A stretch of 64,000 bases of DNA from assembly GCA_026745465.1 (NCBI GenBank), contig JACYXH010000315.1, positions 177,501 through 241,500 of the forward strand. The letters are read 5' to 3'. The notes below the pieces were generated by a model. The model saw only the letters and a list, made by a program, of their open reading frames with translations. It was not told the DNA's origin and made no database searches. Source of the DNA: Lota lota. Its lineage: Eukaryota; Chordata; Actinopteri; Gadiformes; Lotidae. The position numbers were made by a program, and so were the translations under genes. Positions 63,621-64,000 of the stretch are shown piece by piece. Position 1 is the first letter of the stretch, and every line of letters begins with the position of its first letter.

Positions 63621-64000
63621 GGCTGAACAGGCAGAGAGGCAGCTGCTTTATGCACAGACAAAAGGAGCGCAAGCAGGCCTGCCTCCTCTCCCACTGGAGG
63701 GGAGGGGCCTCACACACAACGGCCAATCACTGGCCGACTGAGCTGGGGAGGGGGCTAGGGTGGTAGGGTTGGTAGGAGGAGGGAAGGGGGGGGGGGGGTG
63801 AAGGGAGCGGTTGCCAAAGAACAAAAATAAAACCCAGTGTCGACACACACGCACACACACACACACACAGACATATATACATAGGTACACACACACTCCG
63901 TGCCTGAGAGCCTTTCATTCCCTGGCTCAGCCCCGTGGATGAGACAAAGGCAGCCAGGCAGAGACTAGCATAACGCCTCCAGTGTGTTCAAAATGGTGGA
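63621..64000 (-). promoter_or_regulatory. rtn1 short-isoform 5' leader/promoter, inferred
   Basis: Sequence upstream of the short rtn1 start contains a CCAAT on the plus strand near 63723, a C/G-rich stretch and a CA array near 63845. The promoter is placed by position only. Confidence 0.3.

Overview
The window is vertebrate nuclear DNA, almost certainly from a teleost fish. Genes have many short exons with GT-AG introns, the proteins match vertebrate families closely, and introns are only 0.1-4 kb. About ten dinucleotide or tetranucleotide arrays exceed 100 bp, and there are many minisatellites. That density is what I would expect of a gadid such as Atlantic cod, but the species is an inference.

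Layout. Five intron-containing genes lie in tandem and a sixth is nested. (1) fgfrl1 (+): five coding exons, 9004-17841, encoding three Ig domains, a membrane helix and a His-rich tail. The signal-peptide exon was not found. Bases 1-9003 are noncoding (intron 1 or upstream) and rich in satellites. (2) tacc3 (-): 16 coding exons, 25456 down to 20038, convergent with fgfrl1. (3) kif15 (+): 35 exons, 26808-38783, divergent from tacc3 across a compact promoter. (4) tdrd9 (+): 35 exons, 39373-58206, starting about 0.2 kb after the kif15 poly(A) signal. (5) rd3l (-): two exons, 41851-40400, inside tdrd9 intron 1. (6) rtn1 short form (-): seven exons, 63620 down to 59465, convergent with tdrd9. I rebuilt every gene exon by exon. 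Phases close, and totals are multiples of three: tacc3 875 aa, kif15 1359 aa, tdrd9 1308 aa, rd3l 214 aa, rtn1 192 aa.

Functional links. TACC3 and KIF15 are both spindle-microtubule proteins. Their genes share a divergent promoter containing six CCAAT boxes at exact 24-bp spacing, plus further CCAAT boxes. This suggests joint cell-cycle control through NF-Y. TDRD9 is a germline piRNA-pathway helicase, and its short upstream region holds a perfect palindromic CRE. The remaining neighbours look like ordinary synteny.

The most unusual signal is repeated association of tandem repeats with splice sites. A 4 x 100 bp array in kif15 copies a complete 3' splice site. A tdrd9 array copies a 5' splice site. 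Another tdrd9 intron carries a 25-bp repeat with a donor-like motif in most units. A minisatellite abuts an rtn1 exon whose donor is GC instead of GT. Several tdrd9 acceptors sit directly on (GT)n arrays. No prokaryotic system, CRISPR array, rRNA or intact tRNA gene was seen.
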